The notes below the pieces were generated by a model. The model saw only the letters and a program-made list of their open reading frames with translations. It was not told the origin of the DNA and made no database searches. From contig CAVUAC010000046.1 of the NCBI GenBank assembly GCA_963739335.1, positions 62,001-126,000 on the forward strand: a stretch of 64,000 nucleotides of DNA, read 5' to 3'. Both the position numbers and the translations under genes were made by a program. This document shows positions 1 to 8,545 of the stretch, piece after piece (the stretch's first letter is position 1; the number at the start of each line of letters is the position of its first letter). The DNA comes from UBA9647 sp963739335 (GTDB lineage Bacteria > Bacteroidota > Ignavibacteria > UBA10030).

Positions 1-63
1 CTGATTACGATGAGGGTAATGGTGATTGAGGTTTGGGATCACACGGCAATGCACTGCGAAGTA

Positions 64-510
64 TCAAGGTGCTTCTTTAAGCGGATTCTTCGATCTCAGA
101 AAGGCGATGAGTTTCGGCCTTACGGACTTATGCTGTTCAGAGGGCCATTCGCTGAAGTCCACGGGGATCGAGTGACCGTCTTTTGTCATGAGGATGAGAG
201 CAAACATCTTCATCTCGGCACTTGCCACATGTTCCCAGAGGAGATCGATCTCATTGGAGTATGAGATTCTTCCCCTGATGCCCCGGTCATCAAGCGTCAC
301 GGCGTATATTTTTGAGAAGCGCGGTGCCAACAGGAGAACTACCAAGACGAAAACGCCGTAGCCGATTGCGCAAAGAGGGTAACCCCAGAACTTGCCAGGA
401 TATGTGAGTCCCTGTGCGATGAGCACAATACTCAGGACAACCTGGGTCATCCTGTACCACCGTGGACCGTAGGTGGTTTTTTCGCGTAGACTGATCGTCA
501 TTTGTTCCAT
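64..510 (-). CDS. Small integral membrane protein of unknown function
   Basis: A 148-residue protein. Two hydrophobic segments (about residues 23-38 and 43-62) are followed by a basic/polar tail of about 85 residues that could form a small PH-like domain of the kind found in bacterial two-helix membrane proteins. That last point is only a resemblance. The tail contains the stretch VTLDDRGIRGR and a WEHV segment, but no catalytic motif. A second in-frame ATG lies three codons in. It shares its strand with rubrerythrin downstream, separated by a hairpin, so it is probably a separate unit. Function unknown. Confidence 0.55.
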   Translation of the reverse strand: MEQMTISLREKTTYGPRWYRMTQVVLSIVLIAQGLTYPGKFWGYPLCAIGYGVFVLVVLLLAPRFSKIYAVTLDDRGIRGRISYSNEIDLLWEHVASAEMKMFALILMTKDGHSIPVDFSEWPSEQHKSVRPKLIAFLRSKNPLKEAP

Positions 511-558
511 ATCGACCTGCGTGATATGAGTCTCCTGCTCTGCCCCTGAGAAGGCTCA

Positions 559-585
559 CCTGCCAGCCATCGCAGGACTGGCAGG
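559..585. repeat. 8-bp perfect inverted repeat between two minus-strand genes
   Basis: Arms CCTGCCAG (559-566) and CTGGCAGG (578-585) around an 11-nt loop. It lies just beyond the 3' end of rubrerythrin (minus strand). No T-tract follows on that strand, so it is more likely an interspersed palindrome than an intrinsic terminator. Confidence 0.4.
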
Positions 586-623
586 CGAGAATCTCCTGAT
601 GGTCTTGGCGGCGTTGCTACGGA

Positions 624-1121
624 TCAACCCTTCACGAACTTCTCGGCTTTCGTCCCGCATATCGGGCAATCTTTCTGGGGTTTGCCGAGCTCGATGTATC
701 CGCACACCGGGCATAGATAAAATTCCACATCCTTCAGGTCTTTCCCTTGTTTTGCTGCCTCAAGGGCCATCGTATACAGTTTGGCGTGGACTGCCTCTGC
801 CTCGACCGCGTAACCGAACATGCGCTTGGCTTTGTGCCCATCGGCTTCAGCCTGCTTCAACATCGGGGGGTACATTTTCGTGTATTCATAGGTCTCGCCA
901 TCAATCGCCGCCTGTAGGTTTTGAGCGGTAGATCCGATTCCCTCCAATGCCTTCAAGTGACCCTCGGCGTGAATCTTCTCTGCCTCGGCCGTCAATCGGA
1001 ACAGCCGTCCAATGTTGCGAAGACCTTCCTGCTCTGCTTTCTTGGCGAAGTTGGAATATTTCTGGAATGCCTGGCTTTCGCCAGCGAACGCTTCTTTGAG
1101 ATTGTCTATCGTAGTCGCCAT
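624..1121 (-). CDS. rbr: Rubrerythrin
   Basis: Non-haem di-iron peroxidase that reduces hydrogen peroxide in the cytosol of anaerobes and microaerophiles, using electrons from a rubredoxin-like centre. The 165-residue protein has an N-terminal ferritin-like four-helix domain with iron ligands in the motifs around E15, EAEKIHAEGH (residues 46-55) and EAEAVHAKLY (107-116). A C-terminal rubredoxin-like domain follows, with CPVCG (C137, C140) and CPICG (C152, C155). The length is slightly short for classical rubrerythrin but complete. The start is supported by GGGAGG eight bases upstream. It stands alone, with the aldo/keto reductase upstream on the same strand. Confidence 0.96.
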   Translation of the reverse strand: MATTIDNLKEAFAGESQAFQKYSNFAKKAEQEGLRNIGRLFRLTAEAEKIHAEGHLKALEGIGSTAQNLQAAIDGETYEYTKMYPPMLKQAEADGHKAKRMFGYAVEAEAVHAKLYTMALEAAKQGKDLKDVEFYLCPVCGYIELGKPQKDCPICGTKAEKFVKG

Positions 1122-1177
1122 ACTGAACCTCCCGTTCTAGTATCGGACCGTTTGTTGAGATGTGAAACTGATAATGG

Positions 1178-2171
1178 CTAATGCAAAATGCTTTCGATCG
1201 TCTGCAGTTCCTCTGTCGAGAAGGATACGTTCTTCAGTGTTTCCACCGCGTCATTGATTTGTGCAACACCGCTTGCACCGACCAGGGCCGATGTAACTTC
1301 ACGGTGTCGCATCACCCACGCCAGAGCCATTTGCGCGAGTGATTGCCCGCGCCCTTGAGCCACTTGATTCAATCGGCGGACTTTCGCCAGCTTCTCTTCC
1401 GTAATGTGCTGCGGTCGCAGAAACCCATGCGGCTTGCCGGCGCGTGAATCCTCGGGAATTCCATGCAGATAACGATTCGTGAGCAGGCCCTGGGCAAGGG
1501 GTGAAAACACGATGCAGCCCAAGTCTTCTTCGCGAACTGCCTGAAGCAGGCCGTTCTCGATCCAACGGTTGAACATACTGTAACTTGGCTGATGAATCAA
1601 GCAGGGTGTTTCGAGATCGTGCAGAATCTTTGCGGCTTGATGTGTTTGTTCCGGCGAGTATGATGAAATCCCGGCATACAGAGCCTTGCCGCTCCGGACA
1701 ATCTGGTCGAGTGCACCCATGGTCTCTTCCATGGGCGTTTCCGGATCGGGCCGGTGGCTGTAGAAGATGTCGACGTACTCCAACCCCATTCGCTTCAGAC
1801 TTTGATCGAGGCTGGCGATCAAGGTACTTGCGTGAGGCCCAATCGCCGTACGGTCCGGGCCACATCGGGTAGCCGGCCTTCGAAGAGATGATCATCTCGT
1901 CGCGATATCGTGCAAAGTCCTCGTGGAGAATTCTCCCGAACGTTTCTTCCGCTGAGCCGGGGGGAGGGCCATAGTTGTTTGCAAGATCAAAGTGCGTGAT
2001 GCCAAGATCAAACGCACGCCAGAGCATCGCTCGAGCGTTGTCGAAATTGTCGACTCCGCCGAAATTGTGCCAGAGTCCCAGCGAAATAGCCGGCAGCTTC
2101 AAGCCGCTGCGTCCGCAGCGGTTATACTTCATTGAATCGTAGCGTGTTTCGTTTGGAGCATAAGGGGGCAT
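1178..2171 (-). pseudogene. Aldo/keto reductase (YghZ/GpdA-like), one-base frameshift
   Basis: NADPH-dependent aldo/keto reductase of the group that includes E. coli YghZ (L-glyceraldehyde 3-phosphate reductase). The N-terminal part (2171 down to about 1822) carries FDLANNYGPPPGSAEETFG with the catalytic Asp and Tyr, and SSKAGYPMWPGPYGDW. The C-terminal part is in another frame (from about 1821 to 1178), from IASLDQSLKRMGLEYVDIFY to the end. Removing one base at about 1821-1822 joins KYL directly to IASLDQ and gives a protein of about 330 residues, normal for the family. The start has a clear AAGGAGAT site. Either a sequencing or assembly indel, or a recently broken gene; everything else is intact. 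Confidence 0.88.
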
Positions 2172-2277
2172 TTGTATCTCCTTACAGTTCCGCGTTCAGC
2201 ATTCGAAGGTTCGATATTCGTTAGTTCCAGCACTCGTCGGCATTGCATGCTGACATCAGGGTTCTCTCCCTCGATTC

Positions 2278-2544
2278 TCAGTCATGGAGAAGTATGATCT
2301 CCGGCACTCCAATGACCCCAGACTCCTGACCAGCCTTGCTCGCATCCGGAGTTTCTGTGAAAGCTTTCGCGGTCTCGAGATCGTCGACTTTGAACAGGTA
2401 GACGACGAGTGATGGGTCGTTCGTATCGCGAAAAAGATAGAGAAGATGAAACCCCGCTTTCCGCTGGGCCTCAGCGTGCGATGTGAACACATGGTGCCAC
2501 TTCGCGAAGTCCTGCACTCTGTGTTTGCATAGCATGTACATCAT
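2278..2544 (-). CDS. Small ABM-like (dimeric alpha/beta-barrel) protein
   Basis: An 88-residue cytosolic protein starting MMYMLCKHRVQDF. The order strand, VQDFAKWHHVF helix, HLLYLFRDTNDPS strand, VYLFKVDDLETAKAF, and C-terminal VIGVPEIILL fits the ferredoxin-like fold of antibiotic-biosynthesis-monooxygenase or stress-responsive barrel proteins. This is a fold-level inference and no catalytic residue can be named. The start at 2544 was chosen over an upstream in-frame one because the conserved-looking fold begins there and a GAGAGG site precedes it. It follows the molybdenum-enzyme genes on the same strand, with a gap of about 115 bases. Confidence 0.6.
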   Translation of the reverse strand: MMYMLCKHRVQDFAKWHHVFTSHAEAQRKAGFHLLYLFRDTNDPSLVVYLFKVDDLETAKAFTETPDASKAGQESGVIGVPEIILLHD

Positions 2545-2659
2545 CGTCTGTGCCTCTCGTTCTAAGCTTCTACCTTCCCCCTTTCTCCAAAGGGGGAGTG
2601 AGCGGGATTCGCATGTCGGAAACACCACAGATCCCTTTCAGGAAAGTGGTGATCTGGCC

Positions 2660-4807
2660 CTATCCGTTCTTCATCGTGTCCTTGATTCTTTCCGGCGTCA
2701 TCGGGAGCTGGTGCATCCTGACACCGACAGCATCGTAGATGGCATTCGCAACCACACCGCCCATGGTGACAATTGCCGGTTCGCCGCCACCTTGAGGGTC
2801 AAGTTCCTTGTTGTCGACGATGACCGTCTCGATCTTTGGAAGCCAGGAGAATCGTGGGATCTGGTACGTATCGAAATTGGCCTCCAGAATGTCTCCACCC
2901 TTGAAATGCACCTGTTCTGTCAACGCATAGCCCAGTCCCATCATGATGCAGCCTTCCATCTGGATCGTCGCACCTTCGGGGTTTATGACCAGGCCCATGT
3001 CCTGTGCGGAGACCACGCGCTTCACCTGGACCTTGCCTGTGCCCTTGTCGACCTCCACTTCAGCAATCGAAGCCACATAGGTTCCCGCATCGATGCCGCA
3101 TGCAACACCGCAGCCTCTGCCGCTTGGCGCCTTCCCGGGTTTCCATCTGAATTTCTCAGCTGCAGCTTTGAGAACTCGGATCATTCTCTTGTCGGTCATG
3201 TTCTGCAGACGGAATTCCACAGGGTCCATTCCCGCCTTCGCGGCCATCATGTCGATCTGAGATTCTCTAGCAAACGTGTTTGTATTGTTTCCCGGCGCGC
3301 GCCAGGGACCTGTAGCAAAAGGATGAGAACCTGCGGCGCCAACCCAGCTCGAGTTGTAACCAGTCGTGCTGGAGTTCGGGATGTCGTAAAAATGCTGGGC
3401 GCCTCGATCGCCGGCGAAGTAGACCCGGTAATCCCACAGACTAATCTTGCCTTTGTCTGTGACGCCGGATTTTATCTTCACCACCGCAGCGGGCCTGAAG
3501 GCATCGAAGAAAAATTCTTCTTTTCTACTGTAAGCTACCTGCACCGGCTTCCCGGTGAGCTTGGCAAGACGAGCGGCTTCCGCAGCCTGGAGGTTTCTCG
3601 TCTTTCCTCCAAATCCTCCTCCGACAAACGGAGTAATGACCCGCACATTCTGGGATGGGAAGCCGAGCTCCTTCGCAACCTCCTCTTTGCAGGTGAAGGG
3701 GTTCTGAGTTGAAGCCCAGACAGTTGCTTTGTCACCTTCGATGTTCGCTATGGCTGTGTGGGGTTCGATTGCCGAGTGTGCCACGTAATCGTTGAAGTAA
3801 GTCTCTTCGATAATTATTTTCGCCCCGCTCTCGCCGGCTTTGAGATCTCCATTCTTCGACACGCTCCTGCCCTCCGGTGCGACCTTCAGAAGGTGGTCGA
3901 AAATGCTCTTGTCGTCAAGATCGGACTTCGGTTGTTCGAATTTCGCTTTGATTTTCGAGAGGGCCTCTTCTGCAACGTCGGGATACTTGTGCAGGACTGC
4001 AACAAAATCACCCTCTTTGACAACCTGGACGTCCTTCATCTTCTTGGCCTCGGAGACATCGACGTCGATGAGTTTCGCGTCGTGAGCGGGTGGCCGCAGG
4101 ACCTTCGCATAAAGCATCCCGGGGAGCCGAATGTCGCCGGCGTATTTCGCCTTGCCCGTGACCTTTTCCTGAGCGTCTCGGCGCGTCAGTGCCTTGCTCA
4201 TGATCTTGAACTCGGATGGTTTCTTGACCGCCACTTTTCCAGAGGCATGTCGCTCGATCTTTTTGCCTTTCGCCAGCTGGGCGTAAGAAACCCGATTCTG
4301 TTTGTTCGTCTTGTCGACGACGAAACCGTTTTCGGTCACCAGACTGTCTGCGGCAATCTTCATCTGTTCCGAGCCCAGTTCAAGCAGCACCTGCCTGGCT
4401 TCGGCACCGGCTGCGCGAAGCGACGGTCCAAATGACCTCGTCGACAGAGAGCCAAAGGTTCCCATATCCCATGGACAAAGATCGGTGTCGCCCATCACTA
4501 TGTCGACTGAGTCGAGCGGCACGTCGAGTTCGTCAGCAAGCATCTGTGGCAGGGAGGTGACGACACCCTGGCCCATTTCGATCTTTCCGACGTAGCAGGA
4601 GACGCGTCCATCTTCACCGATTTTCAGAAAAGCGTTGAAGTCGGTTGGTACGCGAGAACCCTGTCTTTGTTGAGCAAGCAGCGTATCCCCAATGGTGAAG
4701 AGCACAAAGATGCCGCTGCCGGCTATCTTGAAGAAGTCCCGGCGGCTGATCTGAAGGTCGGATGGCTCTTCGAGGAATTCGAGTCCTGAATATTGATCGT
4801 CTTTCAT
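2660..4807 (-). CDS. Molybdopterin-binding subunit of a Tat-exported xanthine-dehydrogenase-family oxidoreductase (IorB-like)
   Basis: Large catalytic subunit of a molybdenum hydroxylase of the isoquinoline 1-oxidoreductase/aldehyde oxidase type, about 715 residues. The N-terminus holds a twin-arginine signal (SRRDFFKIAG, about residues 21-30) and a hydrophobic stretch, so the folded holoenzyme should be exported to the periplasm. Cofactor-domain motifs include GKIEMGQGV, FVGGGFGGKT, HPFATGPWRAPG, and near the end GGEPAIV with the Glu expected to act as base. The start at 4807 has AAGGAGGG upstream and follows one base after the stop of the 2Fe-2S subunit. No FAD subunit is present, consistent with IorAB-type enzymes that pass electrons to cytochromes. 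Substrate unknown. Confidence 0.92.
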   Translation of the reverse strand: MKDDQYSGLEFLEEPSDLQISRRDFFKIAGSGIFVLFTIGDTLLAQQRQGSRVPTDFNAFLKIGEDGRVSCYVGKIEMGQGVVTSLPQMLADELDVPLDSVDIVMGDTDLCPWDMGTFGSLSTRSFGPSLRAAGAEARQVLLELGSEQMKIAADSLVTENGFVVDKTNKQNRVSYAQLAKGKKIERHASGKVAVKKPSEFKIMSKALTRRDAQEKVTGKAKYAGDIRLPGMLYAKVLRPPAHDAKLIDVDVSEAKKMKDVQVVKEGDFVAVLHKYPDVAEEALSKIKAKFEQPKSDLDDKSIFDHLLKVAPEGRSVSKNGDLKAGESGAKIIIEETYFNDYVAHSAIEPHTAIANIEGDKATVWASTQNPFTCKEEVAKELGFPSQNVRVITPFVGGGFGGKTRNLQAAEAARLAKLTGKPVQVAYSRKEEFFFDAFRPAAVVKIKSGVTDKGKISLWDYRVYFAGDRGAQHFYDIPNSSTTGYNSSWVGAAGSHPFATGPWRAPGNNTNTFARESQIDMMAAKAGMDPVEFRLQNMTDKRMIRVLKAAAEKFRWKPGKAPSGRGCGVACGIDAGTYVASIAEVEVDKGTGKVQVKRVVSAQDMGLVINPEGATIQMEGCIMMGLGYALTEQVHFKGGDILEANFDTYQIPRFSWLPKIETVIVDNKELDPQGGGEPAIVTMGGVVANAIYDAVGVRMHQLPMTPERIKDTMKNG

Positions 4808-4808
4808 G

Positions 4809-5285
4809 TCATAACCCTCCTTCCACTTCTTTCGCCGCCGTCTGAATGGCCTGTACAATGCGGTTGTGAGCGCCGCAGCGGCAGAGGTTGTCATTCATTC
4901 CTTCGATGATGTCTGCGGCCGAGGGCTTCGGGTGTTTGCGCAGAACCGAGTATGCGTTCATGATCATCCCCGGCGTGCAATATCCGCACTGGAGCGCGTC
5001 GTGGTCCATGAAAGCCTTCTGCAAAGGGTGCAGTTTGCCATCGTTCATCAGTCCTTCGATTGTGACGACTTCCCGGCCCTGAACGTATTTGACCGGTGTC
5101 TGGCAGGATCGAACCGCAAGGTTGTTGACAACGACCGTGCAGGCGCCACAAAGGCTTTCGCCGCATCCGAACTTTGTTCCTGTCAACTCCAGGTCGGTGC
5201 GTAGCACCCAAAGCAGCATCCGATCGCTGTCGACCGTCAGCTGCACGGGTTTGCCGTTGAGTGTGAATCGAATGGTCTCCGTCAT
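4809..5285 (-). CDS. (2Fe-2S)-binding subunit of the xanthine-dehydrogenase-family oxidoreductase (IorA-like)
   Basis: Small electron-transfer subunit, about 158 residues, with two [2Fe-2S] clusters. The N-terminal plant-ferredoxin-type cluster is in GCGESLCGAC plus a later Cys (RSC); the C-terminal helical cluster uses QCGYCTPG and LCRCG. The start at 5285 (MTETIRF) is favoured over the ATG five codons upstream because GGAGGA lies eight bases before it and overlaps the upstream ATG. It lacks its own signal peptide, so it probably travels with the Tat-tagged large subunit encoded immediately downstream, as is known for IorAB-like enzymes. Confidence 0.95.
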   Translation of the reverse strand: MTETIRFTLNGKPVQLTVDSDRMLLWVLRTDLELTGTKFGCGESLCGACTVVVNNLAVRSCQTPVKYVQGREVVTIEGLMNDGKLHPLQKAFMDHDALQCGYCTPGMIMNAYSVLRKHPKPSAADIIEGMNDNLCRCGAHNRIVQAIQTAAKEVEGGL

Positions 5286-5384
5286 AGTGGATTCCTCCAT
5301 GATGGAAGATGAAATGGAATGTTGTTGTGTATCAATCTCTCTTCTTTGGACGAAAGCTCCCTGTCAGCCTTCGGAGGACACGGT

Positions 5385-6146
5385 CTATCGAAGAGGCAGG
5401 TGTTTCGAATACCAGTTGTTTGCCTCTTCAATCACCCTGTCGAGATGCTCACGAAAAGTGTGATTTGCACCGTTGATGATTTCGACCCTCGATCCGCTGG
5501 GAAGCAGCTTCACGCCTTTTGTCGACCGCTCGAGCAACTGCAATTCCTCCTCGTCATTTGGATCGTTGCCGTGGATCAACAGTACGGGGCATCGGACGTT
5601 CTGAAGAAGGTCCCTCTGGTTCACCTCTTCAAAACTCCTGAGGATCTGTCTCCCGACCAGTCTTTCTTTGCCTGACCTGTCTTTTGCAGTGAGGTACCCT
5701 TTTGCTCTCATTTCTCTGATCTGCTCTTCGGAAAAATACTCGCTCCAGTTGTACTTCATGTGGTCCGTGGGAGTGCCCGTCAGAACCATGGTCCGAATGT
5801 CGGGATCAAGGCACTTCAGGCAGATCAATCCTCCCAGACTGTGGCCATAGAGAGCAACTGCACCAAGGCCCCTCGATCTTGCAAAGGCTATGGCGCACTG
5901 CAGGTCATCGACCATATTGTGAGTGGAAAGGATGTCCGTATCGCTTTCACCGCAACCGCTGAAGTCGAATCGCAGAACGTTGTAGCCGGATCGGTTGAAC
6001 GATTCCGCGAGCTCGTCGAAACGGCCTTGTGAAGACTTGTCGTTTGTGAAACCGTGGGCCATGATGACGATGGCTTTGGAATCAGCAGGATGCAAGAGAC
6101 CAGCGAGCGTCAGGTGTCTTGAATTCTTGAATGAGATACGTTCCAT
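5385..6146 (-). CDS. Alpha/beta-hydrolase (serine hydrolase, acyl-esterase type)
   Basis: A 253-residue cytosolic alpha/beta-hydrolase. It shows the oxyanion region AHGFTND, the FDFSGCGESD strand-turn, the nucleophile elbow GHSLGG, a late Asp/Glu-rich loop after LIHGNDPNDEEE, and the catalytic His in GANHTF. The arrangement fits YjfP/cinnamoyl-esterase-like or dienelactone-like hydrolases; the substrate cannot be told. The start at 6146 (MERISFKN) was preferred over a TTG at 6182, though neither has a good ribosome site. It lies 28 bases after mntP on the same strand and may be co-transcribed with it. Confidence 0.85.
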   Translation of the reverse strand: MERISFKNSRHLTLAGLLHPADSKAIVIMAHGFTNDKSSQGRFDELAESFNRSGYNVLRFDFSGCGESDTDILSTHNMVDDLQCAIAFARSRGLGAVALYGHSLGGLICLKCLDPDIRTMVLTGTPTDHMKYNWSEYFSEEQIREMRAKGYLTAKDRSGKERLVGRQILRSFEEVNQRDLLQNVRCPVLLIHGNDPNDEEELQLLERSTKGVKLLPSGSRVEIINGANHTFREHLDRVIEEANNWYSKHLPLR

Positions 6147-6174
6147 GTGGTGTAGATGGAGGAAAGTCTGTGCT

Positions 6175-6732
6175 TCAACCAAAGTGCGAAATCACAATTT
6201 TCAATGCGATAGCCAACAGGATTATGCCGCCGAGGACTTGGCCGCGTGTGCCGAGCCAATGGCCTGCTCGTTGCCCTGCCATGATCGCGACTGTCGACAC
6301 GACCATCGTAATCAGCCCTATGACGATACTCGGATACCATATTGAGAAACGCAGTGCAGCCAATCCAAGGCCGATTGCCAGAGAATCGATGCTCGTCGCG
6401 GTTGCGAGCGTTATGAGCATCCAGCCCCTGCTCGGGTCTTGCGGAACTTCGGCTGGTGTCGGCGCCTTTGCCGAACGGATCATGCGCACTGCAACAAACG
6501 TCAGCAAACCTGCCGCGACCCAGTGATCGAATGACACAATGTAAGGCTCGATGCGTGTACCAATCGCCCAACCAGCTAGTGGCATCAAGAACTGAAAGAG
6601 ACCAAAGTGGAACGAGATTCTGAAAGCGGCTCTTTTGTTCTTGAGGTGTCCGGCTGCACTGAGTGCGAGAGCAACCGCGAACGAATCGAGTGAAAGTGAT
6701 AGAGCCAGAATAATGATTTCGAAACTGGACAT
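6175..6732 (-). CDS. mntP: Manganese efflux pump MntP
   Basis: A 185-residue inner-membrane Mn(II) exporter. Six transmembrane helices are arranged as two inverted three-helix repeats, each with the family's signature acidic residue: LSLSLDSFAVALA near the N-terminus and TATSIDSLAIGLG in the second half. These Asp residues are required for Mn transport in characterised MntP proteins. Length matches the family (about 190). In other bacteria mntP is often controlled by a Mn-sensing riboswitch; I could not recognise one in the 150 bases upstream. Confidence 0.93.
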   Translation of the reverse strand: MSSFEIIILALSLSLDSFAVALALSAAGHLKNKRAAFRISFHFGLFQFLMPLAGWAIGTRIEPYIVSFDHWVAAGLLTFVAVRMIRSAKAPTPAEVPQDPSRGWMLITLATATSIDSLAIGLGLAALRFSIWYPSIVIGLITMVVSTVAIMAGQRAGHWLGTRGQVLGGIILLAIALKIVISHFG

Positions 6733-6887
6733 GTTTTGTTCAAACTGTTCTCATTCTTTTTGAGAGAAGTCTTCCCCTCAAATCCCCCGTGCCCTCTTTA
6801 CGTGTATAGACCGGGGGGTGGCTCTTGCGACTGTCGACGGAGAACTCCAACAAAGGGCGTACGCTAAGATCCACCTTGTCTTAGTTA

Positions 6888-7706
6888 CTATCTCAACCAC
6901 CTTTCATACAGCTCAGCTCGACGGTTGGGGAGAAATGATGTCCGGGCGTGCGATCGCTGAATCGATGTGAGATCAAGATCGCAGAACAGCGTTTCTTCTG
7001 TGCTCTTCCCGGCTCTGGCAATGAGCCTTCCATTGGGATCACACACGAACGACTCACCTGCGAATTCCAGTTTTGGCTCCTTGCCGACACGATTGCACAG
7101 CGCTGTGAAGAACCCGTTCTGGAAGGCAGCCACTCTCATCTCGGCCTCATACAGTCCATCCGGCCATTCATCGACCGCGCCGGCTTGCGGGATGAGGACA
7201 ACTTCCGCTCCGGCCAATGCCAGGGCGCGCATGTATTCAGGGTAGTGCCTGTCGTAGCAGATGGCAACGCCCACCTTTGCGAATCCCGTGTTATAGACGG
7301 GTGCGCCGAGATCACCAAGTGCATAATAGCTTTTCTCATGGAAACATGCATAGTCGGGCACGTGGACCATGCGTGTTTTGCCGAGGATTGTGCCATCCGT
7401 ACCGATGACGGGGGATGTGTCGTACGTGCGGTCACCGTCGCGCTCGAAAAGGTTGAGCACGATTGCGACACCGTGACGGCGGGCCAATGCAGCAAAGGCT
7501 TCTGTGGTCGGTCCCGGGATCTCTTCCGCAAAATCTATTTTCCTCTCGCCTGCCGGCTCCTGTGGATAGAACGGCTCGAACGCCAGCTCGGCAAAGCAGA
7601 CGAGCTGAGCACCTTGCCTGGCAGCCTTCTCGGCACTTTCGAGGCCTCTGGCGCGATTGGCTGCCTTATCGTTTGAGGCGCGTTGCTGGATGAGTGCGAT
7701 CTTCAT
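6888..7706 (-). CDS. Carbon-nitrogen hydrolase (nitrilase superfamily, N-carbamoylputrescine amidase/beta-ureidopropionase-like)
   Basis: A 272-residue cytosolic amidase with the Glu-Lys-Cys triad: E40 in FAELAFEP, K110 in GKTRMVH, and C150 in GVAICYDRHYPE. The HVPDYACFHEKSYY segment resembles N-carbamoylputrescine amidase (AguB) and beta-ureidopropionase more than glutamine-dependent or Nit-type members. Substrate is therefore probably an N-carbamoyl amine or beta-amino acid, but this is inference. No polyamine or pyrimidine-degradation genes are adjacent. The coding region is complete. Confidence 0.9.
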   Translation of the reverse strand: MKIALIQQRASNDKAANRARGLESAEKAARQGAQLVCFAELAFEPFYPQEPAGERKIDFAEEIPGPTTEAFAALARRHGVAIVLNLFERDGDRTYDTSPVIGTDGTILGKTRMVHVPDYACFHEKSYYALGDLGAPVYNTGFAKVGVAICYDRHYPEYMRALALAGAEVVLIPQAGAVDEWPDGLYEAEMRVAAFQNGFFTALCNRVGKEPKLEFAGESFVCDPNGRLIARAGKSTEETLFCDLDLTSIQRSHARTSFLPNRRAELYERWLR

Positions 7707-7757
7707 ATTCCGTCATTCCATCTATTCCAAAAGTATGCCGTTTTCTCCAGGAGAGAT

Positions 7758-8426
7758 CTAGTTCTCCGTCTTCTTGTAGCTGATCGCGATGCCGGCGCCT
7801 TCATTGTTAAACGTTGTCTCAAAATTCTTCAAACTCAGCACATACTCCACAAATTCTCCGATGCTGCCATATCCGCGACGACGGCCGGACACGTTATGGG
7901 CTGTATAGCATCCGCCCACCTTCAGTTTTGGCGCCACGTCGATGAAATACTGTTTGTACCACTCTTTGTCAGCATCGCTAAAGACGAAATCGAACGGGCC
8001 TCGTAGTTCCTTCACAAGTTCATGAGCATCAGCTAATCGTGCATCGATGTAGTCAGAGAGTCCCGCCTCTTTGAAGTTGGCCATGGCCTGTTTGTGCCGC
8101 TCCTCATCGATCTCGATGGTGATTAGCTTGCCGCCTGTCTTGCTGAGGGCCCAGGCGATCCAGATCCCGGAATGGCCGGTCGATGTTCCGATCTCGAGGG
8201 CCTTCGTGTATTTGTTCTGGATGATGAGGTCGTACAGGAGCTTACCGTCGCTCGTGGGGATATTCATGTCATGCCATTGACCGGCAAGGCTGTCAAGGAA
8301 CTTCTTCACTTTTTCGTCGGGCCCCGGGTTTTCCTTCAGGTTCTGGGGTTGAACGGGGCTGATGATGCAACTCGCGAAAAGCAGAAGAGAGAGGGCCACG
8401 AACGCAAAGTTCGTTTTTGGTTTCAT
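7758..8426 (-). CDS. O-methyltransferase (class I SAM fold) with lipoprotein-like signal
   Basis: A 222-residue protein. Residues 1-20 form a signal ending in a lipobox-like FASC (C20), followed by a PVQPQNLKENPGP linker. The rest is a class I SAM-dependent methyltransferase of the O-methyltransferase 3 family: motif I ALEIGTSTGHSG, LITIEIDEERHKQA, FDFVFSDADKEWY. GGGAGA precedes the chosen start at 8426. A SAM-fold enzyme with an export signal is odd because SAM is cytosolic. Either the start is further downstream or the protein is anchored outside and does something else. Confidence 0.82.
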   Translation of the reverse strand: MKPKTNFAFVALSLLLFASCIISPVQPQNLKENPGPDEKVKKFLDSLAGQWHDMNIPTSDGKLLYDLIIQNKYTKALEIGTSTGHSGIWIAWALSKTGGKLITIEIDEERHKQAMANFKEAGLSDYIDARLADAHELVKELRGPFDFVFSDADKEWYKQYFIDVAPKLKVGGCYTAHNVSGRRRGYGSIGEFVEYVLSLKNFETTFNNEGAGIAISYKKTEN

Positions 8427-8545
8427 TTCAATCTCCCATACGGTGAAATCCACTTGACTCATGACAAAAGGGGCAAATCTCATCGCAACGAAGCCCGATT
8501 TCGACTTCACCCTGCGTCCTGTCTATTCATATCCCCCGGCCCTTG

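Noticed and set aside
2483..3712. Long open frame (409 codons) on the plus strand
   Set aside because: It lies antisense to the molybdopterin subunit, whose motifs are unambiguous, and its product has no recognisable domain. It is a shadow of codon use.
6733..6887. Possible Mn-sensing (yybP-ykoY) riboswitch upstream of mntP
   Set aside because: The conserved loop sequences of that riboswitch could not be found on the minus strand.
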